Below are positions 1 through 8,527 of a DNA stretch of 64,000 bases, piece by piece. The DNA comes from Panonychus citri (lineage: Eukaryota; Arthropoda; Arachnida; Trombidiformes; Tetranychidae). Below the pieces are notes generated by a model that worked only from the letters and a program-made list of their open reading frames with translations, did not search any database and was not told the origin of the DNA. A program made the position numbers and the translations under genes. How positions within the stretch are numbered: the first letter of the stretch is position 1; every line of letters starts with the position of its first letter. The stretch covers positions 1,612,001 to 1,676,000 of the forward strand of contig NW_026515544.1 in the NCBI RefSeq assembly GCF_014898815.1. Reading direction: 5' to 3'.

Positions 1-300
1 GACGAAATTGTTCAAACAACCCAGAGGTAAATCATCAACTAACTGAAGTTAAAGCTGATTTTGACTTATTCCTTGAAAGTAAAGGATTAACACCTCATGA
101 AACTGAATTAGTTTCACCTTCACCATATCTTAATCTCTACTCTTATCCCGAAGATTTGAATTATAGTGAATTGGGTCCAGTTCCTGATAAATGATTTCGA
201 CTTGATCATATAATGAGAGAAGCCGAAGGAGGACCAATTGGTTTCGATGAATCTTTTCACAACAAAATCGTCCGTATTCATTACGAATGATAGTTTTATT
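1..300 (+). pseudogene. UDP-glycosyltransferase fragment, copy 1 (truncated by window edge, broken)
   Basis: Reading the plus strand from base 3 gives about 60 open codons that look like the middle of a spider-mite UDP-glycosyltransferase of the MGT type (segments such as NPEVNHQLTEV, TPHETELVSPSPYLNLY and PEDLNYSELGPVPDK), an enzyme class that conjugates sugars to lipophilic toxins. An in-frame TGA at about 192 replaces a codon that is TGG (Trp) in the second copy near 8,760, and the frame is lost again near 288. It therefore reads as a decayed fragment, although the 5' part lies outside the window. The UGT assignment is from recognised local motifs only; no donor-binding signature is included in the fragment. 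Confidence 0.5.
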
Positions 301-454
301 TTAAAATTTTTAGCCATAAGTTGTTATTAATCACACGAATTAATCATAATTTACATAATCAATTGTTGATCAAAACAGTCCAATATCTATTGGAATTCTA
401 ACAAATTATTTTCACTTTACCTAATAATATTCATAATGTTTAATTTTTTTCTCC

Positions 455-1265
455 TCAAATTGATTCTTTTGATTCTTTTGATTCATTTTCTTCCTTTTCC
501 TTTTTCAATTGTTGTTTCCTTTCCCAAACATATCGATGTTTTTGTTTGAGGTAAACATCAGCTGATCTTGTTCTATTCTCCATGAGATTCAAAGCTGCTG
601 TTCCATCCATACGGAGTTCACCATCTAAAAAGAAAAAAAGATAAATTAGATTATATATTAATTCTGATGAGAATAAAAAAGTAACTAACATTTTATCATA
701 TAATTTGTTTCTGCTTTGTCCCGGTCTTCCAAAAGGTGTTCACACCAAGCTCTGGCAGTGGAATCGACACCACCATAAGTGGCCATACACTCATCATATC
801 TTCTAACTAAAATCTTGATTATATTTTTTTCCACTTTCCTGAAAATGAAAAAGGAGAAAAAAAAGGTAAATGAATTAAGTATAAAAGAGAAAAGATGAAA
901 ATGGTTACCTGTCTCTCTTGTATTGTTGATCTGCTTCCCAGAGACAAGCGTAATCATCAACATAACACTCATCAACTGTTGGAACTCGGGGAAATTTATA
1001 ATGATAGTAGACACTTTGCTTTCTATTTGGCACGACAATTTTATCTATTAACAAAAATTATATAATTAATTAGCTAAATCACAATTGGATGTTGATTCTC
1101 ACCATGTATCCAAGTTGCTGGGACATCAAAAAGGTTAAAAGCAAAATTGGATAGCGATTGAACAGGAGAACTAAGATAGTCACTTCGGACTCGACCAAAT
1201 GGTCCAATATGGTATTCCTCCTTTTTGAAGGAATGCTCCTTCATATTGTCAAATTTTTCTTCCAT
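455..1265 (-). CDS. NDUFB10: NADH dehydrogenase (ubiquinone) 1 beta subcomplex subunit 10 (intact copy)
   Basis: Accessory subunit of mitochondrial respiratory complex I, membrane arm, intermembrane-space side. Four exons with consistent phases: 1265-1103, 1044-909, 838-690 and 624-455, giving 205 residues. Family landmarks are the YYHYKFPRVPTVDEC segment in exon 2, the following cysteine-bearing YVDDYACLWEADQQYKRD helix, and the C-terminal segment with LKQKHRYVWERKQQLKKEK. The fourth exon begins T|AT so that the junction reads NYMIKYGEL, as expected for the family. Human NDUFB10 is about 172 residues, so this one is slightly longer at both ends, with a lysine/glutamate/serine tail. It is the only intact copy of three in the window; the other two (7,800-8,258 and 9,037-10,004) are broken, so this one presumably supplies the essential protein. 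Confidence 0.9.
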
Positions 1266-1715
1266 ATTAGTTAATTGTAATTAAATCACTTAAACAAAAT
1301 AGCATAAAAACAACAACACAGTTAATCAAATGTCCTTCATGAAAAATAAACGAATAGAAAAATCGACTCAATCGATTCAAAGATCGATAATAATATCTAG
1401 TATTGAAAAAGAAAAAGAGATGGCACCACATTTGCAAATTTCGATTTAACAACAATTAACTTAAAATTGTTAATTGTCGTTTAAAATTGAATTTTTTAGA
1501 CAATAAGAAATCAATTATTATTATTAATTGGTGATAAAATTTTAATAAATAAAATTGAAGCTAAATCTGAACTTAGTTTATTAAATAAATGGAAAACTTT
1601 TTCTTGATCATTTTTCTTTAATCAAGAAAGAAATTAATTAAATTAATTGTTGGACAAGTAAATATTTTATTAGTATTTTAATTTTATTCGTGATAAAATT
1701 TTTCTTTGTTTTCTG
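1266..1715. promoter_or_regulatory. NDUFB10 upstream region with a hairpin
   Basis: Between the NDUFB10 start codon and the 3' end of the agrin pseudogene. It contains an inverted repeat at 1452-1477 (arms ACAATTAAC and GTTAATTGT, 8-base loop). The stretch 1266-1487 recurs inverted at about 7,572-7,799 and as a diverged direct copy at about 10,005-10,225, so it travels with NDUFB10 and probably includes its promoter. No TATA box is obvious. Confidence 0.45.
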
Positions 1716-4044
1716 TCATTTTTCATTGGAATCACATGAGTTTTCATTATAATCGCCAAAGTGATTACATTTACAGAAATAATCATTAAATTGTGGGACA
1801 CAAATTGAATTTGATGATGATGAAGATGAAGATGATGAACAAGGATTAGGTGATTCACATGGTGGTCCAGAGTATTTGGCAATATTGTAAATCTCAATTG
1901 ATCGGTCAAGCAAATCATCCCAAACATCACCATTGACCACAATCCTCTGAATTGCTCCGTTAAATCCTTTGGTTAAATTTAATTCTCGGTGAGTAGTTAA
2001 TGAATTGATTGGAGGAATCGATCCAATATAAAATGGTTGATCCAAGTTAAGCTCACTTAAATTAGTCTTTTAAATGATAGGGTGAAAAATAAGAATCAAT
2101 CAGAATATTGATCGACATAATCATTTAATTGTAGCAATTTAATTTATCTCAATTTTTGACAATCTTTTTTACCAAATATTTAATGAAAACTTATTCGCGA
2201 TCATTTAATAAATCAACTAAATTAACTTTCTACTTTTTTTTCGTGACTTGGAAATTTGATCAACTTTAATACAAATGGATTATTGTTGTTAATCCGATTC
2301 TTGATTCCCTTTCTCACAATTAACTAAATAACTTTTCCATCATTAACTGGATTGAGAGTTTCAGAGATTTAATCATATTAATCCCTTTTCACCATTATCA
2401 TCACCTTTTTTTCTGGACTAACCAAAGGTAACTCACTCTTAATCTTGATAAGTATCTCTGATTGTCACAATTAGATGGTCAAATCTTTGTCTTTCGACAA
2501 TTAACTAACATGATTAATACACTTTCATTATAAACTGACCTTCGCCTCTCCATAGACCATTGCAAGTGAATCCAATTGAAGACTTCCTTGTTTACGATTT
2601 CGAGTTATCCTAATTGAATGCCATTTACCAATTGATATTTTATCATCACTTCTAATTAAACGACGAAAAATTGGATAGAAATTAACAATCAACTATACTA
2701 AATTCAATATTTAATTGTTATTCATATTTGTTGATTGATCGACTTACTTCAATGTTACCAATCCACTGGAAATAAAAACGAATCAATTGAAAGAGAAACA
2801 AAAAAAAACAATTAGAGTGAATTAATTAGTATCCCCAATCAATTAAGAATAAAATCACAATTTAAATGATAACTAAATTCATCTCTAAATCATGTGAATT
2901 GATTAGTTGATCAACGATTAACGAAAACATTCACAACTCAAATCATCTTTGTAAAAATAAAACATAATTATATCAGAGAATCAGAATGAGAATCAACTAA
3001 ATCAATGGTAATTATTAGCTAATGAATGTTTTTTGTGATGATAATTTGGTATTAATTAACTAACAATTAGTGCTATCATTAAATACCATTAACAATTAGT
3101 ATTGATCTCACTGATTATGTTTGATAATTTTTGTTTCTTTCACTAATCGCACAGCTTAATTGCTATAAGTTGATGAGAAAATGATTTACCTTTCATGAGG
3201 ATTAATTGAACCTAAATTGTAGGAAAATTGAACAAAACGATTAACTAAATTCAATGAGATGAAATCACCTCTAGAATTGATTGATTGTTGTCCATTGTAA
3301 AACAATAGTCCATCAGGATCTCTGGAGTAGAACCAAATTTCAATGATAAAAGTTTGAGCGATATTGGTCAGTGTGGGTAAGGTCAAGTAAGAGGTTGAAC
3401 TAAAATCAGGTATAAATGCATTTTCAGTTTTTCGTTGAGCTTTGGGAAGAGAGAAAGTAATCAAGATAAACAATTAACAATCACAATTAATTCCAAGGGT
3501 TGTGTTAATCTTTTACAACTTACCATTGAGACAAAGGTTGAGACTATTATCATCAGAGGTACAGAAACATGAGTAACCCTGATTCTCAGGTAACGAGGCA
3601 CAAATTGTATCCTTGATACAAGGATTGTTTTCTTTTGAGCAAAAATTTTCACCACTCACCAATTGACAATGATTCCCTGTGTAACCAGGTTTACATTTAC
3701 ATGAGCTTGACAGAGAGCCATCGATTGGTGATATTAAAGGTAAACAGGTACCACCATTATGACAGGGATAATGATTAGCTAATGAGGATGAGGATGAGGA
3801 TGATGGATAAGTTGTTGTTGTTGTTGTGGGTGGTGAGGTTGTATCTTTGGTGTATCTTTGGATGGTTGATCCTGAACAAGGCATTTCAAGGCAATCGATT
3901 ATGTTAACAGTTCGTATTATTGAATTAGATGAAGATGAAGATGATTTCTCTAAGATATTGGGTAAATTTACAGTTTTATCTATCGAGAAACTATGAAGGC
4001 AGCCAATTAGTCCCGTTTAAAGGCCAATATTATTGTAAACATTG
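1716..4044 (-). pseudogene. Agrin 3' end, truncated duplicate
   Basis: A near-identical duplicate of the last five agrin exons at 10,467-12,790. Corresponding exons are 2066-1716, 2651-2540, the 18-base mini-exon 2765-2748, 3439-3190 and the start of 4044-3524. It encodes part of LamG1, the EGF repeats and LamG2. Identity with the intact gene stops abruptly at about 4,044. Just inside that point an in-frame TAA (4017-4019) replaces the AAA lysine codon of the intact copy. With no 5' exons, signal sequence or promoter it is a dead partial copy. The polyserine and polythreonine runs differ slightly in length from the intact copy. Confidence 0.9.
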
Positions 4045-4502
4045 AACAAATATCAGGCAGACTATTAAGATCAAAGAGTAAAGAAGAAGAGACCTCAGCT
4101 CTATGAGGAAAAGAGAAGTTGCAAAACATTTGGATCAGATGGCGCTGATTACACTTTTTCAATGGAAAAAGAGAAGAGAAATTGAGGACGATGTGTAAAA
4201 ATTGGACTTTTTAATTAAGAGTTGGGACTTTGTGTATTTGTAGGGCCACTAATGAGAAGTCCAAATATATATATTTCTTTCTGATCTGATTAGTAGTTTT
4301 TGAGAAAATCGAGTTCGAAGTTAGAACTTCAGGTCAATTTTTCTCAGCAACACCGTATTTTCAGATCATGAAATTTAAAGTTTAAAGACAACTTTTGATG
4401 TTCTTTTTAACCAACAGATTTTTTTGTCGAGAAAACTATCACAAATGCCTCCGGCCACAGTTCCGTTGAATTATAATAAATGGACCTTGATTAGTCCCCG
4501 TA
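4045..4502. other. Unique noncoding segment downstream of the TBP-like gene
   Basis: Starts exactly where agrin homology ends. No convincing reading frame. It holds an inverted repeat around 4,305-4,350 (inner arms GAAGTT and AACTTC separated by 2 bases, outer arms TGAGAAAAT and ATTTTTCTCA). It probably contains the 3' UTR of the minus-strand gene ending at 4,503 and the left boundary of the 3.5-kb insert. Confidence 0.4.
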
Positions 4503-4964
4503 TCAATACTTTAATGTTATCCTAGTAAACATTTTCTGAAAGAACATTATCTTCTTAACACCAGTGATTATAACTTTTTTTGACCGGAAAAATACAACAA
4601 CTGGTCCTTTTCCACTTTTTCTCCAATATATTCCTGGAAATAATTCAGGTTCCCAAGAGAAACGTTTGTTATAAAAAATCTTGTTAAAGTCAAAGTCAAA
4701 TCCAATTGTACTTGATCCAGTGATATTTAAAATCTTTCTCTTGATGATTTTTCCTTGACCAACAATATCATCAGCTATTTTCTTGGACTCCTTTAAACTT
4801 GTTGTTCCAGTTACTGTGAATTTTTTACTTGAAAAAACCAAAGCTTTACCATTCGAATACTTAACGATTGCTCCACTAAATCGTTTTGGATTATAATCAG
4901 GGTACTTTTTTGGGTCAAGTTTTACTGACGCTTCATATGAAACTACAATGTTTACGAGCCGCAT
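4503..4964 (-). CDS. Divergent TATA-binding-protein-like factor (TBP paralogue)
   Basis: A 153-residue intronless frame starting at ATG 4964. The whole protein corresponds to the C-terminal saddle core of TBP, which binds TATA DNA and nucleates RNA polymerase assembly. Repeat 1 shows VNIV, YNPKRFSGAIVKY and VFSSKKFTVTG; repeat 2 shows WEPELFPGIYWR and VVVFFRSKKVIITG. The four phenylalanines that kink TATA DNA (one after NPKR, one in FSS, one after EPEL, one in VFF) are all present. The core is shorter than usual (normally about 180 residues) because the first linker and the second helix are trimmed, and there is no N-terminal extension. The frame stays open upstream of the ATG to about 5,069, so a spliced or non-ATG extension is possible. 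It diverges strongly from metazoan TBP, so it is a TBP-related paralogue or an acquired gene rather than the housekeeping TBP. Confidence 0.8.
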   Translation of the reverse strand: MRLVNIVVSYEASVKLDPKKYPDYNPKRFSGAIVKYSNGKALVFSSKKFTVTGTTSLKESKKIADDIVGQGKIIKRKILNITGSSTIGFDFDFNKIFYNKRFSWEPELFPGIYWRKSGKGPVVVFFRSKKVIITGVKKIMFFQKMFTRITLKY

Positions 4965-5068
4965 GTTGAATAACAACTGATGTTTTATACAATCCTCCTC
5001 CTTCTCACTCTCATCTTGGTGTTGATAGGATCCTACTTGCTCTCTCAACTTGATCTCCCGAAAATGGT

Positions 5069-5096
5069 GTCACTTAAGTCGAAGTGACTATATAAG
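5069..5096. promoter_or_regulatory. Bidirectional core promoter: inverted repeat plus TATA
   Basis: An inverted repeat (GTCACTT, 6-base centre, AAGTGAC; 5069-5088) abuts TATATAAG at 5089-5096. The TATA element reads as TATATAG on the other strand. It lies 115 bases upstream of ATG 5211 (+) and about 125 bases upstream of ATG 4964 (-), so one TATA could serve both genes. The role is inferred from position. Confidence 0.5.
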
Positions 5097-5210
5097 AAGA
5101 GACGATTGTTAGTTTTGATCATTCTCAAAGTTCTCTTCAACCTTTAAACTTGTGAAACAGTTTTTTTCCTCAACACTAACCATTCTCATCCATTCTTTTC
5201 AACAGTGAAA

Positions 5211-5972
5211 ATGGCTTCATATAAATCCGGTAAACGACAAGTTGAAAACGTTACAACAGACTCTGACTCTGAAATTGAAGTGACCAAAAAACGTAAACGG
5301 GTCGATTTTAACGAACTTTTCTCCATCAAGTTATCTCCATACCATAAATATCATTGTGCTATTACCAATGGAAAAGCTGAAAAGGATAATATTCTTTTTG
5401 TCAATATTCGTGATGGATGTTCTGTTTATGGTGCTGGTAAAGGATTGGTTCTTGGATATCAAGAGATTGTACACATTGAACAACATCTCAACTATACAGA
5501 ACCTCTTCCAAAATACAAAGCTACAGGTTTACGACTTACCGGTAAACCAAAAAATGGTAAATATGAATTCACTCGTCAAAAGGGTGATAAAAAAACCATT
5601 CTCAACCTCCCGATAACTGTTATTGCCGGTCTTCATCGTATCATTCCATCAATACGATTCATTATGGAAACTATAATTAAACTTGGAGATGAGAAACAAG
5701 GACAAATTGACGAGTTTGTTCGAAAGTTTCAAAAGGCAGTAATGGTTTACATCAAGGACCTTGAAGATAGCAACGGAGACTTCACTAAAGCTGATCTCCG
5801 TAAAATGTGTTGGATTTACACTGGACTTATTGCCTACTTCAATATTCCAGTCTTTGAAAATCCTTACGAACCATCAAAACTTGGAGATATCTACGGAGTC
5901 AAAGTCGATGATGAGATGCAGGCTCGAATTACCGAATTCATCGACTATGTCATCATCAAGGTTTTCATTTAA
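5211..5972 (+). CDS. Unknown nuclear protein, possible PC4-like (Sub1) coactivator
   Basis: A 253-residue intronless frame; the ATG at 5211 sits in the context GTGAAAATGG, shared with the gene at 6911. The N-terminus has an acidic serine patch (TDSDSEIE) followed by a nuclear-localisation-like KKRKR at about residues 26-30. Residues about 45-90 contain ILFVNIRDG and GKGLVLGYQEIV, which resemble the beta-strand and GKG(I/L)xL helix-start pattern of the PC4 single-stranded-DNA-binding coactivator domain. A second, weaker similar unit may follow (KYEFTRQ...ILNLPITVIAGLHRI). The C-terminal third is helical and unrecognised. Divergent pairing with a TBP-like gene over a shared promoter supports a transcription role. 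The PC4 link is a motif-level impression. Confidence 0.5.
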   Translation: MASYKSGKRQVENVTTDSDSEIEVTKKRKRVDFNELFSIKLSPYHKYHCAITNGKAEKDNILFVNIRDGCSVYGAGKGLVLGYQEIVHIEQHLNYTEPLPKYKATGLRLTGKPKNGKYEFTRQKGDKKTILNLPITVIAGLHRIIPSIRFIMETIIKLGDEKQGQIDEFVRKFQKAVMVYIKDLEDSNGDFTKADLRKMCWIYTGLIAYFNIPVFENPYEPSKLGDIYGVKVDDEMQARITEFIDYVIIKVFI

Positions 5973-6662
5973 TCATTTTCTTACTCATGACTAATGCTTT
6001 ATAATTATAACCTTTTTTCATATATGTATCACCATTATAATAACCTTTTTCCATGGGATACAATCGTATCATTTTAATTATAACCTTTTTCCAAGATACA
6101 ACTGTATGTATCATTTCAATTAATCAATTAAATACATTTTGTAACCATTAATTTCATTTTCTCCATTGATTATAATAGTTTTGGTAATATTATGGACATT
6201 CTATTCACTAGAAACAATTCTTCACCTTCAAAAACCATTAAATATACTTGAAAAGCATATATAATAGGTATAATACATGTTAAAACCTATTTAGAAAATT
6301 TTTCGATTTTTAGTTACATCAGCCGTCGATAGGTGTCACTAGGTTGTCCATAAACTTCATCTTGGAGGCTTGACAAACTTTCGTCTATATTAATATGTTT
6401 ACTGAATAATAGATGTCGTTATATGTATTATATCGAAATTACAATTTACAATACAATTAACACAATATAGATGCACTGTTAACGCTTGAATACAATCATT
6501 ATCTATTATTCCCATTGTATTCTTTAGAAAAAGTTGACCATCTGCTCTTTAAGATTTTTCGTAAACAAAACCATCAATCACATTGACGTTTTGTTAAAAA
6601 CTCAACATACAATTAACTATAAGCACAAAAGCAATTTAAACCATTTCTATAGATGCAAACTG
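5973..6662. other. Noncoding: degenerate short repeats and a hairpin
   Basis: The first part (about 6,000-6,125) holds three degenerate repeats built on TATAACCTTTTTCCA followed by a GATACA(A/T) motif, probably in the 3' UTR of the upstream gene. A bulged hairpin lies at about 6,560-6,597 (AACAAAAC...TCAAT / ATTGA...GTTTTGTT). No supported gene. Confidence 0.4.
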
Positions 6663-6875
6663 TCAAGATTAGCAATTAACAATGGAAAAAACAGATTTAC
6701 AAAGCTGCATTGGAATTTCGTTTGTTCGAATGGTAATTGTATATTTCGAACATAAATCATTTGAATTGATTATAATTGTCAAAATTAACAATGCACAATG
6801 GTCAATAATAAATTCTAAAGAGTAAATTGCAATTTCGTTGGGTCAATTGGTTATTATTCACTTCGAGTATAAATA
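6663..6875 (+). promoter_or_regulatory. Tandemly duplicated upstream region with TATA box
   Basis: Two degenerate tandem units of about 100-115 bp (6663-6757 and 6778-6875). Both run from GTCAA(g/a)ATTA through AATTTCGTT to a terminal (A/T)AAAT. Only the second ends in a full TATA box, TATAAATA at 6868-6875, 36 bases before ATG 6911. This looks like a duplicated promoter of which the proximal unit is functional. Confidence 0.45.
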
Positions 6876-6910
6876 CCCCGAAAAGTTTCTAAGGTCAATT
6901 AATTGTGAAA

Positions 6911-7453
6911 ATGGGTCGAAAGAGACGTATGAAAGCTAAGAAAGAGAGTGGGAAAAACTTTGCATTAGTTTTAAAATTAGAGCTTGAGAGACAGAGAGAG
7001 AAAGCAATAGAAGATGCCCTTCGAGATACGTTCGGTATCACTAAAAAACTTTATGTTTCCCTTCCCATATTAAACCTTGATGATGTGCCTCAAGTTCCAC
7101 CTCAAGTTCCTCAAGTTCTTCCTCAAGTTCCTCCAAAATGTCCAACTCCGGGGATAATCGTCGAACCGATTTCCCCGGCATCATCACCATTAATCATCAA
7201 TGACGATATTGTTCATCTTTTCATTCATAATTATTGTGAGGAGGCTCGAAGCTTGGTGACCTTCGAGCCTTCTAAAAGTGATCTGGATGAACTCTTCGTC
7301 CTTTTGGACGAGAGTTCAAAAAATATGTGTTCATCATCATCATCACAATCATCTAACGATGATAATGTTTTCATTAAAAACAAATTGATTGAGTTGGAAA
7401 ACTCAATCAATAAACTTTTCGACTTGGTCGAAAAGTTAGTTCGAAACAAATAA
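6911..7453 (+). CDS. Unknown basic/coiled-coil protein with PQVP repeats
   Basis: A 180-residue intronless frame with TATA box and GTGAAAATGG start context like its neighbour at 5211. No family is recognised. The N-terminus is strongly basic (GRKRRMKAKKES). Residues about 20-45 form a charged helix, then a proline/valine repeat (PPQVPQVLPQVPPK) at about 60-75, a serine run (CSSSSSQSS) near 140, and a C-terminal helix with heptad character (LIELENSINKLFDLVEKLV). The layout resembles a small nuclear regulator, but no function is assigned. The second half of the coding DNA is made of consecutive hairpins (separate entry). It lies in the same unique 3.5-kb segment as the TBP-like and PC4-like genes. 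Confidence 0.55.
   Translation: MGRKRRMKAKKESGKNFALVLKLELERQREKAIEDALRDTFGITKKLYVSLPILNLDDVPQVPPQVPQVLPQVPPKCPTPGIIVEPISPASSPLIINDDIVHLFIHNYCEEARSLVTFEPSKSDLDELFVLLDESSKNMCSSSSSQSSNDDNVFIKNKLIELENSINKLFDLVEKLVRNK
7148..7437 (+). repeat. Chain of perfect or near-perfect hairpins inside a coding sequence
   Basis: Inverted repeats in order: 7148-7178 (CCGGGGATAATCG / CGATTTCCCCGG, one bulge); 7242-7270 (AGGCTCGAAG / CTTCGAGCCT, perfect, 9-base loop); 7288-7318 (TGAACTCTTCGTCC / GGACGAGAGTTCA, one bulge, TTTT loop); 7345-7360 (ATCATC / GATGAT); 7384-7411 (12-bp perfect stem, GGAA loop of the GNRA type); 7413-7437 (AACTTTTCGAC / GTCGAAAAGTT, 11-bp perfect stem, 3-base loop). Arms were read base by base. 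Confidence 0.85.
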
Positions 7454-7571
7454 AAAAGTTTTCCCGTTAATTGTTTACTTGTCCGATTTATTTCGTGTAC
7501 TCGTGTTTCTTTTTCTCTTTCTTTTCTCTTTCTTTCTTCTCTTCTCTTGTTCTGTTAGTTTTTGATTACTA
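7454..7571 (+). other. Pyrimidine-rich tail of the unique segment
   Basis: About 50 bases of almost pure C/T on the plus strand (7507-7555), between the stop codon of the unknown gene and the hairpin where NDUFB10 homology resumes. Likely 3' UTR plus the right boundary of the insert. Confidence 0.35.
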
Positions 7572-7603
7572 ACGACAATTAACTTAAAATTGTTAATTGT
7601 CGT
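7572..7603. repeat. Perfect hairpin at the inversion breakpoint
   Basis: Twelve-base arms ACGACAATTAAC and GTTAATTGTCGT around an 8-base loop. It corresponds to the imperfect hairpin at 1452-1477 upstream of intact NDUFB10, and inverted NDUFB10 homology begins exactly here. Confidence 0.8.
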
Positions 7604-8258
7604 TTAAATCGTTTGTTAAATCGAAATTTGCAAATGTGGTGCCATCTCTTTTTCTTTTTCAATACTAGATATTATTATCGATCTTTGAATCGATTGAGTC
7701 GATTTTTCTATTCGTTTATTTTTCATGAAGGACATTTGATTAACTGTGTTGTTGTTTTTATGCTATTTTGTTTAAGTGATTTAATTACAATTAACTGATA
7801 TGGAAGAAAAATTTGACAATATGAAGGAACATTCCTTCAAAAAGGAGGAATACCATATTGGACCATTTGGTCGAGTCCGAAGTGACTATCTCAGTTCTCC
7901 TGTTCAATCGCTATCCAATTTTGCTTATAACCTTTTTGATGTCCCAGCAACTTGGATACATGGTGAGAATCAACATTCATTTGTGTTTTGGTTATTAATA
8001 CGAATTAATTTTCTTTAATAGATAAAATTGTTGTTCCAAATAGGAAGCAAAGTGTCTACTATCATTATAGATTTCCCCGAGTTCCAACCGTTGATGAGTG
8101 TTATGTTGATGATTACGCTTGTCTCTGGGAAGCAGATCAACAATACAAGAGAGACAGGTAACCATTTTCATCTTTTCTCTTAGATACTTAACTTATTTAC
8201 CTTTTTCTCCTTTTCATTCTCAGGAAAGTGGAAAAAAATATAATCAAAATTTTAGTTA
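7604..8258 (+). pseudogene. NDUFB10 inverted partial copy (promoter, exons 1-2, part of exon 3)
   Basis: Inverted relative to the other two NDUFB10 copies. The upstream part 7604-7799 mirrors 1266-1455. Exons 7800-7962 and 8022-8157 are intact with correct splice sites, but exon 3 (from 8224) runs into a MITE after about 35 bases and meets a stop at 8275. It encodes only the N-terminal about 110 residues of the subunit. It is a mosaic: the upstream region matches the first NDUFB10 copy almost perfectly, whereas exon 1, intron 2 and the MITE match the third copy. Confidence 0.85.
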
Positions 8259-8490
8259 AAGGGTGTAGCACTTAACACGTTAAAAAATGGGAGGTGCTAA
8301 TGTAGCTTAATTTTTACATTTTTGTCAACCTTATCTTCATTTTTAGTTAAGACTAAGGTACATTAGCACCTCCCATTTTTTAACTTGTTAAGTGCTACAC
8401 CCTTTAACTAAAATTTTGATTATATTTTTTTCCACTTTCCTGAGAATGAAAAAGGAGAAAAAAGGTAAATAAGTTAAGTGTCTAAGAGAT
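8177..8490. repeat. Large palindrome centred on a MITE
   Basis: Left arm (about 8177-8305) carries the end of NDUFB10 intron 2, the start of exon 3 and the left half of the MITE. The right arm (about 8358-8490) carries the same sequences reverse-complemented. Only about 50 central bases are unpaired. Confidence 0.85.
8261..8402 (+). mobile_element. Hairpin MITE (142 bp), copy 1
   Basis: Terminal inverted repeats of about 45 bp begin GGGTGTAGCACTTAACA and end in the complement. The same 142-bp element lies at 9402-9543 in the opposite genomic orientation. There is no coding capacity. The flanks in the 9402 copy (TGA/TAA against TAA in the empty site) suit a 3-bp TAA-like target duplication, as in PIF/Harbinger-type MITEs; superfamily uncertain. 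Confidence 0.75.
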
Positions 8491-8512
8491 TCACATGGTG
8501 GTCCAGAGTATT
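8488..8512. other. 25-bp shard of agrin last exon
   Basis: Identical to 1852-1876 in the agrin last exon (starts GATTCACATGG, ends AGAGTATT). It is wedged between the inverted NDUFB10 exon-3 piece and the UGT fragment, and reads as a template-switch insertion. Confidence 0.75.
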
Positions 8513-8527
8513 GAATAGATATAGAAA

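Noticed and set aside
1267..1455. A 61-62 codon frame repeated at 7613-7798
   Set aside because: It lies in the NDUFB10 upstream region, is conserved because the DNA was duplicated, and starts with TTG or inside noncoding sequence.
4045..7571. Annotating the whole TBP/PC4/hairpin block as an integrated virus
   Set aside because: No capsid, polymerase, integrase or terminal repeats are visible; only the transcription-factor resemblance hints at it, so it is kept as a hypothesis.
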